Assembly: GCA_035236585.1 (NCBI GenBank)
Contig: CP141132.1
Location: forward strand, 40,427,880 to 40,491,879
Length of the DNA: 64,000 bases
From: Warburgia ugandensis
Lineage: Eukaryota; Streptophyta; Magnoliopsida; Canellales; Canellaceae
Direction of reading: 5' to 3'
This document shows positions 12,222 to 23,327 of the stretch, in pieces (within the stretch, counting starts at the first letter, position 1; the number at the start of each line of letters is the position of its first letter). Made by a program: the position numbers and the translations under genes. Below the pieces are notes generated by a model. It searched no databases. It was not told the origin of the DNA and saw nothing but the letters and a program-made list of their open reading frames with translations.

Positions 12222-13253
12222 TGTTAATTATTTAACCACAAGTGCACGGGCTATTGTAGTGTAGCTTATGCAAGTACAGGTCGATCCCACGAGAACTTGA
12301 TTTAAAATGATGGAGTTTTAAATAAAATTCAATTAATAAAAGAACCACAACAAAGAATATACTAGAATTAAACTAACAATAAAATAAAATTCAAATATAT
12401 TCAACTATTGCAATGTACACAATTACTAATTCCAAAGAAAACAGAAAACAAAACTAAACAATCTATCATGGATATCATTGTCCTGGCTTGCACTGTCCCT
12501 GTATAGTCAAAAGGAGGATAAAACAGAACTGGGACATAGATGTAAATAGAATAAGGACCCAAATGGAATTAAACAGGGGATAGAGTTAGTATTCTTGAGA
12601 TTTGTTAGGGGCAGATTTGTAAATTTTTGGGGTTCTAGTTTTTAACAAAAAAAAAAAAAAAACTAAGAAAATGGTGATGAGGGGGAAAACATAGAAGGAG
12701 GGAGAAGAAGAGAGGAGAAAGGAGGGAGGAAAAGAAGGATGCTCTGGAGCGGCCGGTTCTGTGCGTTTTGGGTTGGAGAAAGAAGCCGGAGATTAGGAAG
12801 AAACCGATAGCCGGATCTGAGAATGGCTAACCAGTGAAGATGGCGGGGGAAAGAGGAGAAGAGGAAAAGAAAGGGAGAGGAGGAGAGAACACGATCCGAC
12901 TGGAGATTTAGCAGGCGACGAAGGGAGCAGAACTTCTGAGATCTCTGGGCAATCTCCTTCGGTGGTGAGGCTGCTTCAGATGGGGTAGACAAAGAAGACG
13001 ACGAGTGATGCGCCTGTGTCTGTACGACTGACTTAAGGGGCAGGTGAAGATGGAAAATGGCACCCTAGTGCGTGGAGGAAATGTGGGAAAGAGATGTGGC
13101 CGGTCTAGGTAATGGAGAGGAAAAAGTAATCAGTGGGAAAAAGGTGGGAATTGAGAGAAGAAGATCGGGATCAATGAAGGGAGAAGGAGGTGAGTGAACG
13201 AGAACAAGAGAAAGTTAGAGAGAAGGGTAAGTCAGGTCTGGTCGGTGAAACAA

Positions 13254-13255
<2 letters not shown>

Positions 13256-13318
<63 letters not shown>
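13256..13318. repeat. (GA)n microsatellite, A 3' LTR, first
   Basis: Uninterrupted GA run of about 63 bp. The counterpart in the other LTR at 21778-21843 is about 66 bp. Confidence 0.95.
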
Positions 13319-13322
<4 letters not shown>

Positions 13323-14010
13323 AGCGTCTATGTGGGAGAGGGAAAGAATGAGGCGAAGGAGAATCAACCAAGGGGTTAGCCATCCTGGTCTAGAAGCAGA
13401 GGGGGATAGTGAGAAGGAATGGGAGAAGATGGGAAGAGAAGAGAAGGGTCAGTCAGAGGTGAATGGAGCGAAAGCAAAAAAGGGCTAGCCAAGCTAATTG
13501 TCCTGGCTTGGTGGTTGTGGTGCACGATGGATATGATGCCTGGGCTGCCTAGTGGAACGGTGGAAGATGGGATGATCTGAGCAGACCGGTGCGACCTGGA
13601 GTGAAATCTAGTCGGTGATGGTGCGATGGGTTTGTCCAGTCCTTTAAAGGGTGGAGACGTCGACTAGCAGAGAAACAAAGGGTGACGATGGTGATGAAAG
13701 AGAGAAGTAGGTAAGGAAAATAGAGATGGGAGAGAGGTGAGAGAAAGAGCCGTGAGAGAGAGAGTAGAAGGAGGGGGAGTGAGAAGAGGGAGAGAGCAGT
13801 GAAAGAGAGATAGAACTTGGGATGAGAAGAGAGAAAGAGGAGGAGAATGGGAAGTGCCCTCCTACGGTTTTAAAGAAGGAACTTGAGAATAGGAAGGAGG
13901 AGGAGAAAAGGAAGGTACGAGAAGAGAGGTGGGTATGTGAGAATGAGGAAGGGAAAAAGAGAGAAGAAATAAGGAAGGAAAGAGAAAAGAAAGGAAAGAG
14001 GGAGTGGGAA

Positions 14011-14012
<2 letters not shown>

Positions 14013-14098
<86 letters not shown>
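14013..14098. repeat. (GA)n microsatellite, A 3' LTR, second
   Basis: GA run of about 86 bp. The counterpart in the other LTR at 22509-22565 is about 57 bp, so the two have diverged in length since insertion. Confidence 0.95.
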
Positions 14099-14101
<3 letters not shown>

Positions 14102-14547
14102 AGGAAGAAAGTAAAAAATTAATGCTAATTTGGGTCCCCTCCCTTGACTTTGGAAACTCCTATAGAATTGCAAGTTTCCCTTTTTGTCCATAATTTCCAA
14201 TTGAGCTCCTTTACTGTTTAGGAAATTATTCCATCCACATCTTCATGGGTGATCTGGCCCATCAATCCTTTTTAAAATGATATGTACCATTAACTTTTAA
14301 TCGTAGCCGTCCGTGCGTCCTTTAGTTGATCTACAAAAGAAAAGACTAAATTAGAATCATCTGAACTGTACATTAGTCATCTAATGAACTCTAATGATCA
14401 TCTGACCATTGATTTTGACAAATTAAGGTTTGGATGGTCAATTGAAGTTAAATTCAAAATTAAGCTAAGTTTTGCAAATTTGAACAGTTAGATGATCTAA
14501 TTGAATGCTAAATTAGGGGAATTTTGACCAAAATTGAGCACTTAACA

Positions 14548-14560
14548 CACCCCCCAACCA
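14548..14560 (-). promoter_or_regulatory. Polypurine tract of element A
   Basis: On the minus strand TGGTTGGGGGGTG lies directly upstream of the 3' LTR start TGTTAAGTG. The position and G-rich composition fit the plus-strand primer of an LTR retrotransposon, although the tract contains two T interruptions. Confidence 0.7.
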
Positions 14561-16557
14561 GCATTTTGCTAGTCCCAAGCAAAACATGTGAAAAACAAAA
14601 TTTCAAAAATTAAGTCAACTCTTCTTTTTCCTTAGAGAATTATCTTCAGTAAATCACATCACTTTAGCATACTAATAAAAATGACTGAAGAATTCAAAAC
14701 CCTAGCCATATGTCAAAGTCATTCCACTTAAGCTCAAATCTCAGAGTGAGTGTGTGTATGTACAGTTTACATATAGAATCATCTTAATCTCTAAGTAAAC
14801 TTCTAACTTTTGAACTCCATCCGAAATATGTTTTGACCTCTAGCCTCATTAATGACATACGCTCAGAAACAAAATCTCTAGATAGAGGGGTCAAATCATA
14901 TCTCTCTTTTAATTATGTGAGTTGAGTCAATAAAAGCAAAATTTATCTCACATATACTCATGAAAAATAGGAGTTACTAAGGAATTTAATTGTTTTGATC
15001 CCTTTGGAAAGGATGCCATTACCTTTGAATATTTAGAAATACCACTCTTTTAGATCCTATCCATTCATTTCCTCATCAAGACTATATTTTTCCTAGAATC
15101 AATAGGTCGTTAACTGGGACAAAATGTAGGCTTAGGACAAGGTACAAAAGAAAGGGTATAAGGGTATTCAAAGTTTCTTCAAAAAATAAGTAGAGGTCTT
15201 CTAAAGTTGATAACTCTCTTTTTTTTCTTTGATGAAGTGAATATTTCTTTTTTTCACTTTTCTTTGTATTCTTCAAACTTCTTTTTTTTTTTCTTCTTTT
15301 TTTTTCTAGTCTTTTCTTTATATTTCAATACTTTTGAATCACTTTGAAGAATATTTCTTTTCTTGATATCCACTTTTATACTTTTACTACAACTAAAAGA
15401 TATTTCTTCATTCCTCTCTAACTTATTTTTCAAAGAAAAATGGGTAATGGATAATTTATACTAGGTTAAAATGGGTAAAGCGTAATTTGGTTGGCAAAAG
15501 AAAAGGCTTTATATAAGAGGCTCAAGTTGGCTAACTAGTAGTAACAATACTTCTAGGTAGGCTTTATGTCTCTAGGTTAACAACAAAGATGGCCTAAATC
15601 ATTTTCTAGGTTTCCTATAATCTATCAAATTTAATGAACTTCTAGAATTTTAAAGGTAGCATTCTAATTATTCAAGTAATTAACCAAATTAAGAGTTTGG
15701 GATCAATTTTCTTTAAGCACGCTGAAGAAAATTAAACATATTTATAACCTCTCAAGAAGGATGAATGGCTCTAAAAATCACTTAGGTTATAGGTCTCCAC
15801 TGAATTTCTTCAGAATCTCTAAGTTATAGCCACTTATCAATCTAGACTATCTATATGCTACTGCGTGTACAGATGTGATCTGAGACTTTTCTTTTATAGA
15901 ATACTTTAGAAAATGAGTAAAATGATGAATTATTCATATTCAATTCCATTAATAAGCTAAAGTTATCTAGATTGTACTTCAGAAAATCCAATTCTCATCA
16001 TAGTGTAGGAAATGACCTAAAATTTTTCATTTTTTCAAAATTTTTTTTTTTTTTTTTATCAAGGAAAGCACCTAAAAACGTAAAAAAAAACTAGAATTTG
16101 ATAGATTTCTACACCCCCAACCTAATAGAAACATTGTCCTCAATGTTTAAAAAGTAGGACCTAAAATGAATATGGGTGATGCAAAAAACAACAAAATGAA
16201 AAACTCTAGGTTGCCTTCCAGTGAGCGCTAAGTTTAACTTCTTCAGCTAGACATGTCCTAATATATCCTAAACAACACCCAACTGGTATTGAATTTTTTT
16301 TATCCCAATAATGAAATGGCAAGATTTCTCGCGCCACTTCAAATCTCGCTATAGTCAATATTTTTCCTCCACCATAAAATTTTTGGCGATGGTAGCATTA
16401 TGACATAGTGGACTACCACGAATGTTAATTGAGTGGGACCACTCTGATGATCTCCTATCTTCAAAATTTCGCAGTAATCAATATAACTCATCCACCTAGA
16501 AAATTCAGGTGGTGGAATCTCTATAACAATGTGAACTACCGTGAATTTAAATTCTTT
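14561..16557 (-). other. Noncoding 3' interior of element A, where pol would be expected
   Basis: Between the end of the gag-protease frame and the PPT there are 2 kb with no recognisable RT, RNase H or integrase motif on either strand. The sequence is A/T-rich with poly-T/A tracts near 15230-15310 and 16030-16090. The part 16130-16550 aligns with 280-760 of element C (GAGCGCTAAGTTTAACTTCTTC, GGCGATGGTAGCATTATGAC), so it is a conserved piece of this non-autonomous family and not random filler. Confidence 0.6.
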
Positions 16558-17290
16558 TCAACCATATAGATGTAAATGGTCCTCCTTTTCCCTTACATTT
16601 TCCTGAGATTGAGGTATAAGTTGACTCTGCCCTTCCGTAAAAGATTGTTCTTGTATTAATAGAGGAGGGAGCATGGTTTTTCTTACATCATAGTTATCTT
16701 CTAGTATGTACCTTAGAGTTGGTTGATGTACGGACAGTATATCGATGGACTCTTTCTTTTCCTGTTCTATTGGCATAGGCAAGGTTTTTGATGGACCTAA
16801 ATTTGTATATAATGGTTGTTCAAATGAAGGTTGTAGGTCCCAATCAGGTACATATTCTAAGTTAAAAGGCTTATTTGAGATTTCAGGCTTTGTAAGGGGT
16901 TCTACTGATGATGGGAGGGAAGTGATCTCACTCAATGGAAGCTCCTCAAAATGAGGTTTCCATTTTTCTGTTTCCATGATAGGATCAGAATCAAGGAGGG
17001 CATTAACTTCCTCTATTAATGCATCATCATTAAACTCATTAAAATGGGCCAAACAGGCCTCCAGTGGGTCCGACAAGGAAGGTGACTGAAACTGATCTTG
17101 CACAACTGAATTGATCATGTTAACACTATGCAAATCATCAATAGTTTCACCAGGTTGCTTACAAATGTTAAAGATGTTTAGCTCTAATGTCATATTGCCA
17201 AAGGACAGTTTCATGAGACCATTTCTACAGTTGATTAAGGCATTGGATGTAGCCAAAAATGGTCGTCCCAGGATGACTGGTATTTATTCT
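16558..17290 (-). pseudogene. Element A: post-protease region of gag-pro polyprotein
   Basis: A 232-residue frame (17256-16558) begins at the block 'ATSNALINCRNGLMKLSFGN' that follows the aspartic protease in plant Athila/Tat-type polyproteins, with the preceding GRPFL equivalent lying in the other frame. It continues as MTLELNIFNICKQP and then an acidic, Pro/Gln-rich linker (EEVNALLDSDPIME, HFEELPLSEITSLPSS) that normally leads into reverse transcriptase. The frame ends at a stop without entering RT. A one-base frameshift near 17280-17290 separates it from the protease. The linker probably served only as polyprotein spacer. Confidence 0.75.
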
Positions 17291-18377
17291 TCTCATTCAC
17301 CACCAATTGTGTATCTAGAACTAGAAAATCTACAGGGAAGCAAAATTGTTCTATCTGGACTAACACATCCTCTATTACCCCTTTCGGTATTTTTACAGAA
17401 TGATCAGCTAGTTGGAGGGTAGTAGATGTAGGTTTCAGTTCACCCAGACCTAACTGCTCATATACCAAGTATGGTAATAAGTTTACACTAGATCCTAAAT
17501 TAAGAAGAGCTTGGTTAATCTTGTAGTTGCCAATAATGCAAGTAAGAGTGGGGCAACCAGGATCTTTGTACTTTGGTGGTGTATGGTGTTGAAGAATAGA
17601 ACTAACATGTTCAGTCAAAAATGCCTTCTTTTGGACATTTAATTTTCTCTTTATGGTGCATAAATCTTTTAAGAATTTGGCATATGATGGGATTTGTTTT
17701 GTAGCATCTAAGATCAGTATGTTGATCTTGACTTGCTTGAAAATCTCTAAAATCTCATCATTAGAGGCAGACTTTAGGCCTTGACGCAACCTTTCAAGAA
17801 ATGGAGCAGGTATAGGACATGGATCAATAGGTGAAACAGGGTCCTTTTGTTTAGAGTTTTCTTTACCTTTAGTGGATATTTCTACCTTTTTAGTCTTTTG
17901 AGGCTCATCTTTCTCAATTCTTTTACCACTCTTAAGAATGGTAACAGCCTTAGTATGTTCCATGGTAGAGCTAGATGTTTCATCAGATGCATTAATGCTA
18001 ACCGCATGCACTCCCTTAGGGTTTGCTTGTGGTTGAGCTAAGAACTTTCCTTTTTCCATACTTTGCATCATTTGACTCGTCATATTTTTTAATTCATTCA
18101 TGGACTGGTTGGTTTGTTTTATTTGACTTTCTAATTAAGAAATTTTCCTTTCCTGGTTTTGAACATTTTGATTATCCTCTACTTGCCTTTTAGGTGGGGA
18201 CAAGTAAGGTCCATAAGAAGTAGGTTGATGAGTTTGATAAGGTAAGGTAAGAAGTCCTTGGTTTTGTTGATGAGGTTGATATTGTCCTGGTTGTGGAAAG
18301 AAAGGTCTTTTATACGTGTTAAGTGCATTAGCCTGATCATGAAGTACCTCTTGGAATGCTGGAATGGTAGGACATTC
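17235..18377 (-). pseudogene. Element A: gag C-terminal linker and aspartic protease
   Basis: This continues in the same frame as gag after a stop inside the zinc knuckle (about 18378), with a second stop (TAA, about 18135). From the knuckle's last Cys comes a Gln/Pro-rich linker, a helical segment (MNELKNMTSQMMQSMEKGKF), then a basic linker. The retropepsin domain starts near CPTLTCIIGNYKINQALL. Its active-site motif reads NLGSSVNLLP where the family has DLGASVNLLP: the catalytic Asp is Asn (AAT). The flap region (LQLADHSVKIPKGVIEDVLV) and the FPVDFLVLD strand are preserved. The enzyme would cleave the Gag polyprotein but should be inactive as written. Confidence 0.85.
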
Positions 18378-19427
18378 CTAAGTAAGATGGGTGGTACTCT
18401 CACAAATGCTACACACTTGTTCTTCTTTATTTGAGTTTTTCTTTCCCATTTCTATGGCTTCTACTTTTCTCGCTAGGGATGCTACTTTGGCATTGATATC
18501 ATCTTTTTCAGTCATAGCATACGTCCCTCCCCTAGCATGGGTGTTATTGGGCTTAGGTCTATCTACATGTTCTATTCTTTCTGAATCAGCCCAGGTCTGT
18601 GCACTTTCAACTAACCATTCCAAATACTCCTCCGCCTCATCTGGCTGTTTGTTGAGAAAGTTACCATTACACATCATCTCTACAAACTGGCGCATGTCAT
18701 AATTTAGTCCTTCATAAAAGAAGCTGATGATGCGCCATGGTTCATAGCCATGATGTGGGCAAGTGAGCTGTAGTTCTTTGAACCTTTCCCAGCATTGATA
18801 GAATGATTCTTTATCCTTCTGGGTAAAGTTCATTATCTTGTAGTGAAGCGTATTTGTTTTATGGGTAGGGAAAAACTTCTTTAAGAATTCCCTAGTCATT
18901 TCATTCCAGGTTCTTATGGAACCTGATGGCAGTGCATTAAACCACATTTTTGCTTTTTGCTTTAAAGAAAAAGGAAATAGCTTAAGCTTGACAGTATGTA
19001 GACCTACATTTTGTGTTCGTTGGGTACTACATACCTCACCAAATTCTTTAAGGTGCAAGTAAGGACTCTCACTGTCTAAACCATGGAATTTGGGAAGTAA
19101 TTGGATTACTCCCATTTTTAATTCTAATGCACCAGCATTCTGAGGAAGAATTACACAGGATGGTGTGCTGGTGCGTGTAGGGTGAAGATAGTCTTTCAAA
19201 ATTCTACAACAAATGTTTTGATAACCCTCAATATCATTATCCCCATGTTCACTCTGTTGGTCCCACTCCCTATTGTTTCTTCTCAAATCTCTATTTGGTT
19301 GATGATTATTCCTCCTTGGTGGAGGTTGATATTCATCATCCATCAGGGGTGGTGGGTCCTCATTCATTATGAGTGGAGGCCCTTGACTTCCATGGGGTGA
19401 ATTACCCCTTGAGCGCTGATCAGTCAT
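18378..19427 (-). pseudogene. Element A: Gag (capsid-nucleocapsid) protein
   Basis: A 349-residue open frame starting at ATG 19427. Residues 1-70 are Pro/Asn/Arg-rich. The capsid (Retrotrans_gag) domain runs from about residue 105 to 260, with GVIQLLPKFHGLDSESPYLH, LKLFPFSLKQKAKMWFNALP, FLKKFFPTHKTNTLHYKI, FYQCWERFKELQLTCPHHGY and ISFFYEGLNYDMRQFVEMMC. This wording is typical of plant Athila/Tat-type gypsy elements. A CCHC zinc knuckle begins at CSICESTTHLT but is cut by TAG before its last Cys. Gag forms the cytoplasmic particle that packages the element RNA. Apart from the knuckle stop this is the most intact ORF in the window. Confidence 0.9.
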
Positions 19428-19691
19428 AGATGTGGCCTGATCTTATTGTATGTCTTTTTTGTCTTACTTAACTAACCTTCCAGTTTTGTCGTGTCTCCAA
19501 AAGTGCATACAAGGGAAGATTTTTTTTGTTTTTTGTTTTTTGTTTTTTTCTTTTTTAGAAAACTAACCTAAATGATGCAACCTAACTTCTAGAATGATGC
19601 ACAAACAAAAGGGCACACTCAAATAATCCTAAGGCTAATAAGCAGCAATATATTTGACTCTCTTAGATTTGTGTGGGGATGACATTTTTTA

Positions 19692-19905
19692 TTAGCCTAG
19701 ACTAGCGCTCCTACTCTCTTTAGGAGTTGATTACTGCTTACCAATTAGGTTCTAACCAAGGTGGTTAATACAACCCTCGTATAAGGAGGCGTTTAGACCT
19801 CAACAAACGTTAATAGGAGGTGGGGGAAGAGCGAGGCTCTATTAGATAATCCCCAATAACCACAGTGATCAAAAGCCACTGGAGTGACAGTAAATTGTGT
19901 CCTAT
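19692..19905 (-). repeat. Conserved leader module, copy in element A
   Basis: The plus-strand core AAGGAGGCGTTTAGACCTCA sits between a TGGTTAATACAAC block and the GGGGGAAGAGCGAGGCTCTATTAG block, followed by ACCACAGTGATCAAAAGCCAC and TGGAGTGACAG. It lies in the untranslated leader between PBS (20700) and gag start (19427). It is the best match to the reverse complement of 41648-41850 in element F. Confidence 0.85.
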
Positions 19906-20699
19906 TAAGCGGGTCCTACGAGCAAGTGATGGCCCTATAGGTCTCTTCTGATTGATTTTAAATTAATGTGAAAGGAAGGTTTGCACGCTTAAGGTGATTA
20001 TCCTAAGTGGGCTAAGAGGTGGTGATGAAATCCACCCTTGATCTTATGGGGGTAGGGTGCCCTTACTAATTAATTTTCACACACCATGGAAATTTGATCA
20101 ACATATAAGTCACCTTAAAACATTAAACATGCCCTAAAAATGTAATTAAAAGCAATAAACTAATGCAAAATCCTAAAATGCAACAATTATAAAAGATGCT
20201 TTCTATATGAGTTACAATACCAAACAATGCAAATTATTCTAAATGCAAACCCTAATCTAGGAAATAAATGAGTGAGGAAACTCACAGTGAGGTTTCTGAT
20301 GAAGCTCAAGTGTCGGCCACCTTATCCCACACTTGCCCTGTATTATACAACCCTTTAAATTTTAAAATGGAAATTACAATTTACAAGGATCCTCACTACA
20401 AGATTCACTCAAAAATAAAAAATAAAATCATATTCTAGGAAAGCAGGGAAGTTTCCATTTTGGTGAAGATCCACTTGCCAATTTCCTCCACTTTCCAATT
20501 TACTAAAAAATAAAATTAGAAATTAGTACCAAATTCAGGAAACAAGGTGATTATGCCCTAAAAACAATTGAAAAATGCACCTAAAATTTCCTAAAATGCT
20601 AAAAATTGCAATTCCTAATTTTTTTGGATTTTTTTGGATTTTTTATTTTCTAAATTTTTTGGATTTTTTAATTAAATTTTATGAAAACTCCTTTCCAAG

Positions 20700-20717
20700 T
20701 CCCCGGCAACGGTGCCA
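20700..20717 (-). promoter_or_regulatory. Primer-binding site of element A, tRNA-Asp type
   Basis: The plus strand reads TCCCCGGCAACGGTGCCA, which equals the 3' end of plant tRNA-Asp except for one T in place of C. It is followed by AAAAC and the LTR terminus TGGTTAATTG. The primer for minus-strand synthesis would anneal here. Confidence 0.9.
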
Positions 20718-21775
20718 AAAACTGGTTAATTGTTTAACCGCAAGTGCACGGGCTATTGTAGTGTAGCTTATGCAAGTACGGGTCGATCCCACGATGACTT
20801 GATTTAAAATGATGGAGTTTTAAATAAAATTTAATTAATAAAAGAACCAAAACAAAGAATATACTAGAATTAAACTAACAATAAAATAAAATTCAAATAT
20901 ATTCAACTATTGCAATGTACACAATTATTAATTCCAAAGAAAATAGAAAACTAAACAAAACAATCTATCATGGATATCACTGTCCTAGCTTACACTGTCC
21001 CTGGATAGTCAAAAGAAGGATAAAATAGAACCGGGACATAGATGTAAATAGAATAAGGACCCAGATGGAATTAAACAGGGGACAGAGTTGGTATTCTTGA
21101 GATCTATTAGGGGCAGATTTGTAAATTTCTGGGATTCTGGTTTTTAACGAAAAAAACCAGGAAAACAGTGATGAGGGGAAAAACGTAGAAGGAGGGAGAA
21201 GAAGAGAGGAGAAAGGAGGGAGGAAGAAGGAGGGAGAGGAAAAGAAGGATGGGAAACCTGATCCGGGTTTCCATCTCCGAAGCAGTCAGTTTTGTGCATT
21301 CTGGGTTGGAGAAAGAAGCCGGAGATTAGGAAGAAACCGATCACCGAATCTGAGAATGGCTGACCAGTGAAGATGGAGGGGGAAAGAGGAGAAGAGGAAA
21401 AGAAAGGGAGAGGAGGAGAGAATACGATCCGACTAGAGATTTAGTATGCCACGGAGAGAGCAGAAGTTATGGGATCTCTGGGCAGTCCCATGCGGTGGTA
21501 AGTCTGCTTCAGATGGGGTAGACGACGAGTGATGTGCCCTGGGTCTGTGCAACTGGCTTAAGGGGCTGGTGAAGATGGAAAACGGCACCCTGGTGCATGG
21601 AGGAAATATGGGAAAGAGAGGTGGCCGGTCTAGGTAATGGAGAGGAAACAGTAATCAGTGGGAAAAAGGTGGGAATTGAGAGAAGAAGATCGGGATCAAT
21701 GAAGGGAGAAGGAGGTGAGTGAACGAGAACAAGAGAAAGTTAGAGAGAAGGGGAAGTCGGGTCTGGTCGGTGAAA

Positions 21776-21777
<2 letters not shown>

Positions 21778-21843
<66 letters not shown>
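21778..21843. repeat. (GA)n microsatellite, A 5' LTR, first
   Basis: GA run at the position equivalent to 13256-13318. Confidence 0.95.
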
Positions 21844-21847
<4 letters not shown>

Positions 21848-22504
21848 AGCGTCTATGTGAGAGAGAGAGAGAAAGAATGAGGAGAGAAGGCAGAGGCGAA
21901 GGAGAATCAGGCAAGGGGTTGCCGTCCTGGTCTGAAGGAATGGGAGAAGATGGGAAGAGAAGAGAGAAGGGCCAGTCGGAGGTGAATGGAGCGAAAGCAT
22001 AAAAGGGCTAGCCAAGCTATGTGTCCTAGCTTGGTGGTTGTGGTGCATGATGGAGACGATGCCTGGGCTGCCAGTGGAGCAGTGGAAGACAGGACGATCT
22101 GAGCAGACCAATGTGACCTAGAGCAAAATCTAGTCGATGATGGTGTGATGGGTTTGTCCAGTCCTTTGAAGGGTGGAGACGTCGACTGGCAGAGAAACAA
22201 AGGGTGACGATGGTGATGAAAGAGAGAAGTAGGTAAGGAAAATAGAGATAGGAGAGGGGTGAGAGAAAGAGACGTGAGAGAGAGAGTAGAAGGAGGGGGA
22301 GTGAGAAGAGGGAGAGGGCAACGAAAGAGAGATAGAACTTGGGATGAGAAGAGAGAAAGAGGAGGAGAATGGGAAGTGCCCTCCTATGGTTTTAAAGAAG
22401 GAACTTGAGAATAGGAAGGAGGAGGAGAAAAGGAAGGTAGGAGAAGAGACGTGGGTATGTGAGAATGAGGAAGGGAAAAAGAGAGAAGAAATAAGAAAGA
22501 AAAA

Positions 22505-22508
<4 letters not shown>

Positions 22509-22565
<57 letters not shown>
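22509..22565. repeat. (GA)n microsatellite, A 5' LTR, second
   Basis: GA run at the position equivalent to 14013-14098, but about 29 bp shorter. Confidence 0.95.
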
Positions 22566-22568
<3 letters not shown>

Positions 22569-23015
22569 AGGAAGAAAGTAAAAAATTAATGCTAATTTGG
22601 GTCCCCTCCCTTGACTTTGGAAACTCCTACAAAATTGCAAAGTTGCCCTTTTTGTCCATAATTTCCAATTGAGCTTCTTTATTGCTTAGGAAATTATTCC
22701 ATCCACATCTTCATGGGTGATCTGGTCCATCAATCCTTTTTAAAATGATCTGCACCATTAACTTTTAATCGTAGCCGTCCGTGCGTCCTTTAGTTGATAT
22801 GCAAAAGAAAAGACTAAATTAGAATCATCTGAACTGTACATTAGTCATCTAATGAACTCTAATGATCATCTGACCATTGATTTTGACAAATTAAGGTTTG
22901 GACAATCAATTAAAGTTAAATTCAAAATAAAGCTAAGTTTTGCAAATTTGAACGGTTAGATGATCTAATTGAACGCTAAATTAGGGGAATTTTGACCAAA
23001 ATTGAACACTTAACA

Positions 23016-23245
23016 TTAATTTAATGTGATTTTTGAATTTCCATTTTTTCTTGAAAACTTTGTTTTGAAACCTCCAAAACAACCTAACAATGACTTCCAA
23101 GTGGTTAAAGTAACCTAATTTTTCAATGCACTTATTCTATTCTCCTTTACCCTTAAAACATATGCTTAATAATTTAAAAAATTTACCCTTTTTTTTGCAA
23201 ATGCATATATATACTTATCAGAATTATGTATTTACAGGTATTACA
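23016..23245 (-). mobile_element. Left (3') LTR of element B, terminal segment
   Basis: It continues B's left LTR after element A. AATGTGATTTTTGAATTTCC, TTTACCCTTAAAACATATGC and the terminal GGTATTACA match 28965-29189 of the right LTR. The LTR ends at 23245, where PPT begins. Confidence 0.9.
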
Positions 23246-23258
23246 CTCTTCTCCCTTT
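23246..23258 (-). promoter_or_regulatory. Polypurine tract of element B
   Basis: On the minus strand AAAGGGAGAAGAG sits immediately before the LTR start TGTAATACC. This is a clean 13-base all-purine tract in the expected place. Confidence 0.9.
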
Positions 23259-23327
23259 ATAAGAATTTCATCCCTGAAATTGCATACATGTGGATAAAAG
23301 GGTCAAAACAACTCCGAGAGACTATGC

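Larger units (their letters stand above)
12222..14547 (-). mobile_element. 3' LTR of element A
   Basis: Plus-strand ends are TGTTAATTATTTAACC... and ...GAGCACTTAACA. It is co-linear with the LTR at 20723-23015 apart from small indels and microsatellite length. The middle (12660-14100) is strongly purine-rich on the plus strand and produces long artefactual Arg/Glu or Ser/Leu reading frames. Confidence 0.9.
12222..23015 (-). mobile_element. Element A: complete non-autonomous Ty3/gypsy (Athila/Tat-like) LTR retrotransposon, 10.8 kb
   Basis: Two direct LTRs (12222-14547 and 20723-23015) flank an interior with PBS at 20700-20717, a leader, a gag-protease reading frame on the minus strand (19427 to 16558) and a G-rich PPT at 14548-14560. 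No reverse transcriptase, RNase H or integrase is visible, so mobility would have needed enzymes in trans. Candidate target duplications are TTATT (12217-12221) and TTAAT (23016-23020). The uninterrupted site is present in B's right LTR near 28950, proving insertion into B's left LTR. A hand count over the first 285 bp of the LTRs gives about 17 differences, roughly 6%. Confidence 0.9.
20723..23015 (-). mobile_element. 5' LTR of element A
   Basis: Direct repeat of 12222-14547 with plus-strand ends TGGTTAATTG and GAACACTTAACA. It has an extra segment near 21225-21290 (GATCCGGGTTTCC) that the other LTR lacks. It directly adjoins the resumption of B's left LTR at 23016. Confidence 0.9.

Noticed and set aside
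13171-13383. Open frames of Ser-Leu or Arg-Glu repeats on both strands (also 13822-14200, 21696-22640, 29606-29907)
   Set aside because: They are translations of GA/CT microsatellites and purine-rich LTR sequence, open only because the dinucleotide lacks stop codons. Only the 29712-29809 tract is discussed, because it lies within a recognisable gag.
18179-18403. Separate 74-residue ORF between gag and protease
   Set aside because: It is a shadow frame. The genuine gag-protease reading frame runs through this region in another frame, with two stop codons.
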